Assembly (NCBI GenBank): GCA_022013395.1
Contig: JAKLQL010000212.1
Span: 1-6,148, forward strand
Direction of reading: 5' to 3'
Source of the DNA: Acetobacterium sp.
GTDB taxonomy: Bacteria > Bacillota > Clostridia > Eubacteriales > Eubacteriaceae
Length of the DNA: 6,148 bases
Shown here: positions 3,837 through 6,148 of the stretch, in pieces
Layout of the letters: each line of letters starts with the position of its first letter
Position numbering within the stretch: the first letter of the stretch is position 1
Position numbers and translations under genes: made by a program
The notes under the pieces: model-generated
The model's database searches: none
Seen by the model: only the letters and a program-made list of their open reading frames with translations
What the model was told of the DNA's origin: nothing

Positions 3837-6148
3837 ATGGTAAAGAAAAAGGTACTTGAACTAGCCAATAAAATAGCCGCCGGGATCACCGGCGGCATCG
3901 TCAAAGTAAAACCAAGCGACCCGGAATATCGGATACTGGCACCGGTGACTTCCGATGAAGAGGCCGAAGTTGCCTTAAAACTGGAGATCCGCAAATATAA
4001 AACCGCCGCTGAAGTCGCCAAGCTTTGCGGCAAGCCCGTCGATTACGTTGAGAAAATCCTTTATAAGATGGCGGTTGACGGTTCAATAAAAGTGGAAATG
4101 GAAAACGGTGTGGACGTTTACTGCCTTGAACTTTTTGTTCCCGGCGTCATGGAATATATGGTTGTCAACAAGGAAAATGTTGCCAAATATCCGGACATTG
4201 CGGCTTGTTTTGAAGAATACACCCGCAAACTGGGTGGATTGATGGCCGGTAACATACCGATCGGATCTGGGGTCATGCGGGTCATCCCAATTGAAAGCGC
4301 CATTGATGGCGATACCAAACGGGCTTCATACGAAGAAATATCGCACATCTTAAACAGCCATGAGGTTTTCTCGGCAGCGGATTGTGCCTGTCGGACATCG
4401 ATGCGATCCATCGGCGAAGGCTGCGGCCATACCATTGAAGACATGTGTATTCAGGTGGGGCCAGCCGCGGAATATTATATCCGAACTGGTAAAGGTCGGG
4501 AAATTACCCGGGCAGAAGCCTTTGCCATTTGTGATCAGGCAGAAAAAGAGGGGTTAGTTCATTCGATTCCTAATTTATCAGGGCCGGGAAATGCCCTGGC
4601 GGTCTGTAATTGCTGCGGCTGTTCTTGCTTTGGACTTCGTAATACCACCTTTTACCGAAATCCCGACTGGTCACGTTCAAATTACGTCGCCCAAGTGGAT
4701 AAGGACAAATGCGTCGCCTGTGGCGAGTGCGTTGAAAATTGTCAGGCCAGTGCTGCAACTTTAGGTCAAAATTTATGCACCAAGAAACCGATCCCGGTGG
4801 TTGAAGTGAAGGATCGCCCCTTTGATACCCAGTGGGGTAAAGATAAATGGAATTACGACTATCGTCATCGCAAATTTGTCGAGGACAGCGGAACCAGTCC
4901 TTGTAAATCTGAATGTCCGGCCCATATCGCCGTGCAGGGTTATATCAAGATGGCCGCCCAGGGTCGCTATCGGGATGCCCTGGAGCTGATCAAAAAAGAA
5001 AATCCCTTCCCGGCAATCTGCGGTCGGCTCTGTCCCCGCAAGTGCGAAACCGCCTGTACCCGAGGCAGTTTTGATGAAGCTTTGGCGGTTGATGAGGTTA
5101 AAAAATTCGTCGCCGAACAGGATTTAAAAGTAGAACACCGCTTTGTCCCGGAAAAGCGAGCCCAGCGCTCAGAAAAAATCGCTGTCATCGGTGCCGGGCC
5201 AGCGGGCTTATCCTGTGCTTATTTTCTGGCAGTTGATGGTTATCAGGTCACTGTCTTTGAAAAGCAGCAAAAGCTGGGCGGCATGTTAACCCTGGGGATT
5301 CCTAACTTCCGTTTGGGAAAAGAGATCGTCAATGCCGAAATCGACGTCTTAAAAGAATTAGGGGTGGAATTTAAAGCAGGGATTGAAGTTGGCAAGGACA
5401 TCACCCTACCAGCGCTGCGAAAATTAGGCTATGACGCCTTTTATGTGGCGATTGGCGCACAGGTCGGTAAAAACCTCTGGCTTGATGGCGAAGACGCCGC
5501 TGGTGTGATGACCGGGGTCGATTTCTTGCGCCAGGTCAGTCTCTTTGATGATATAAAAGATGATTTAAAACTGGATGGGCCGGCCATTGTGATTGGCGGT
5601 GGGAATGTTGCCATTGACGTCGCCCGGACGGCTGAACGCATCGGCGCTTCACAAATCGATATGTTCTGCCTGGAAAGCCGGAAAGAAATGCCCGCCCTGG
5701 ATGAAGAAATTGACGAAGCCTTGTCTGAAGGCATTGTGATCAATAATTCCTGGGGGCCAAAACAAATCCTGGTCGAAAATGGCCGGGTTGTTGGGGTAGA
5801 ATTTAAAAAATGTCTGTCGGTATTCGATCAAACCGGTAAGTTCAATCCCCAGTTTGATGAGAATGATACCAAGATTGTCAAAGCAAACCATGTCCTGATT
5901 TCAGTTGGTCAGGGAATGGAGTGGGGCGAATTGATAAAAGACTCTAAGATTGAATTAAACCTGAACAAAACCATCAAAGCGGATCCGATTACCTATCAGA
6001 CCGGGGAACCGGATGTGTTTGCCGGTGGCGATGCCCTGACCGGACCCAAGTTTGCCATCGACGCGATTGCGCTGGGAAAACAGGGCGCTGTGTCAATTCA
6101 TCGCTATGTCCATGGTGATAACCTGACCATTACCCGGGATCGGGAATA
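3837..6148 (+). CDS. Multi-cluster Fe-S FAD/NAD(P)H oxidoreductase, GltD-like, 3' end cut by window
   Basis: The frame is open from the ATG to the right edge, giving 770 residues with no stop. Residues about 54-90 look like a winged-helix unit, a fold used for DNA binding but also found as a structural module in redox proteins. A cysteine-rich region follows with CACR (183-186), Cys196, Cys204 and CNCCGCSC (257-264). A 4Fe-4S ferredoxin motif CVACGECVENC spans 292-302. The GltD-type Fe-S domain (also domain I of dihydropyrimidine dehydrogenase) has CKSECP (356-361) and CGRLCPRKCETAC (395-407). The FAD fold starts with GAGPAG (452-457) and the acidic Glu475. A second Rossmann fold for NAD(P)H has IGGGNVAIDVART (586-598), and the closing FAD motif FAGGDALTGP is at 728-737. 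This is a cytoplasmic electron-transfer flavoprotein, likely moving electrons between a pyridine nucleotide and ferredoxin or another partner. The partner and substrate cannot be told. It is not simply glutamate synthase small subunit: the N-terminal 350 residues are extra. It stands 297 bases after hypB, probably with its own promoter. Confidence 0.93.
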   Translation, partial: MVKKKVLELANKIAAGITGGIVKVKPSDPEYRILAPVTSDEEAEVALKLEIRKYKTAAEVAKLCGKPVDYVEKILYKMAVDGSIKVEMENGVDVYCLELFVPGVMEYMVVNKENVAKYPDIAACFEEYTRKLGGLMAGNIPIGSGVMRVIPIESAIDGDTKRASYEEISHILNSHEVFSAADCACRTSMRSIGEGCGHTIEDMCIQVGPAAEYYIRTGKGREITRAEAFAICDQAEKEGLVHSIPNLSGPGNALAVCNCCGCSCFGLRNTTFYRNPDWSRSNYVAQVDKDKCVACGECVENCQASAATLGQNLCTKKPIPVVEVKDRPFDTQWGKDKWNYDYRHRKFVEDSGTSPCKSECPAHIAVQGYIKMAAQGRYRDALELIKKENPFPAICGRLCPRKCETACTRGSFDEALAVDEVKKFVAEQDLKVEHRFVPEKRAQRSEKIAVIGAGPAGLSCAYFLAVDGYQVTVFEKQQKLGGMLTLGIPNFRLGKEIVNAEIDVLKELGVEFKAGIEVGKDITLPALRKLGYDAFYVAIGAQVGKNLWLDGEDAAGVMTGVDFLRQVSLFDDIKDDLKLDGPAIVIGGGNVAIDVARTAERIGASQIDMFCLESRKEMPALDEEIDEALSEGIVINNSWGPKQILVENGRVVGVEFKKCLSVFDQTGKFNPQFDENDTKIVKANHVLISVGQGMEWGELIKDSKIELNLNKTIKADPITYQTGEPDVFAGGDALTGPKFAIDAIALGKQGAVSIHRYVHGDNLTITRDRE

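Noticed and set aside
5441..5891. Overlapping - strand frames opposite the flavoprotein gene
   Set aside because: They lie opposite the NAD(P)H-binding domain, whose motifs are unmistakable on the + strand. The - strand products are serine-rich or featureless, as expected for antisense shadows.

Overview
This window looks like chromosomal DNA of a strictly anaerobic, low-to-moderate GC Bacillota, most likely an acetogen of the Acetobacterium/Eubacterium group. That placement is an inference. It rests on strong GGAGG-type ribosome binding sites, AT-rich gaps between genes of moderate GC, a hydrogenase/nickel GTPase, and a large multi-cluster Fe-S flavoprotein typical of anaerobes. No rRNA or other taxonomic marker is present to prove it.

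All four genes lie on the + strand. Bases 1-951 hold the 3' part of a polytopic membrane protein recognised as DUF5692-like; its frame is open to the left edge, so the true start is outside the window. After 64 bases comes a complete oleate hydratase (1016-2785), an FAD-dependent enzyme that adds water to the double bond of unsaturated fatty acids. The short gap and shared strand suggest that these two form a unit. An AT-rich gap follows, carrying three copies of a 14-bp tandem repeat. Next is a complete hypB (2868-3539), the GTPase that helps load nickel into [NiFe]-hydrogenases.

The longest non-coding stretch is 3540-3836. It holds no credible gene, but it contains a compact block of three consecutive hairpins (3618-3743) with an alternative long-range pairing. 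This could be a dispersed repeat element, a small RNA or a leader of the next gene. The last gene starts at 3837 and runs off the right edge without a stop. It encodes at least 770 residues: a winged-helix-like N-terminal region, a cysteine-rich region, a 4Fe-4S ferredoxin motif, a GltD-type Fe-S domain and a complete-looking FAD/NAD(P)H oxidoreductase module.

Together the window shows two themes. The first is handling of unsaturated fatty acids at or near the membrane (DUF5692 plus oleate hydratase). The second is anaerobic redox metabolism (HypB plus the Fe-S flavoprotein). Whether the two pairs are functionally linked cannot be told from the sequence. The most unusual items are the hairpin block and the multi-domain flavoprotein with its dense, unassigned cysteine motifs.
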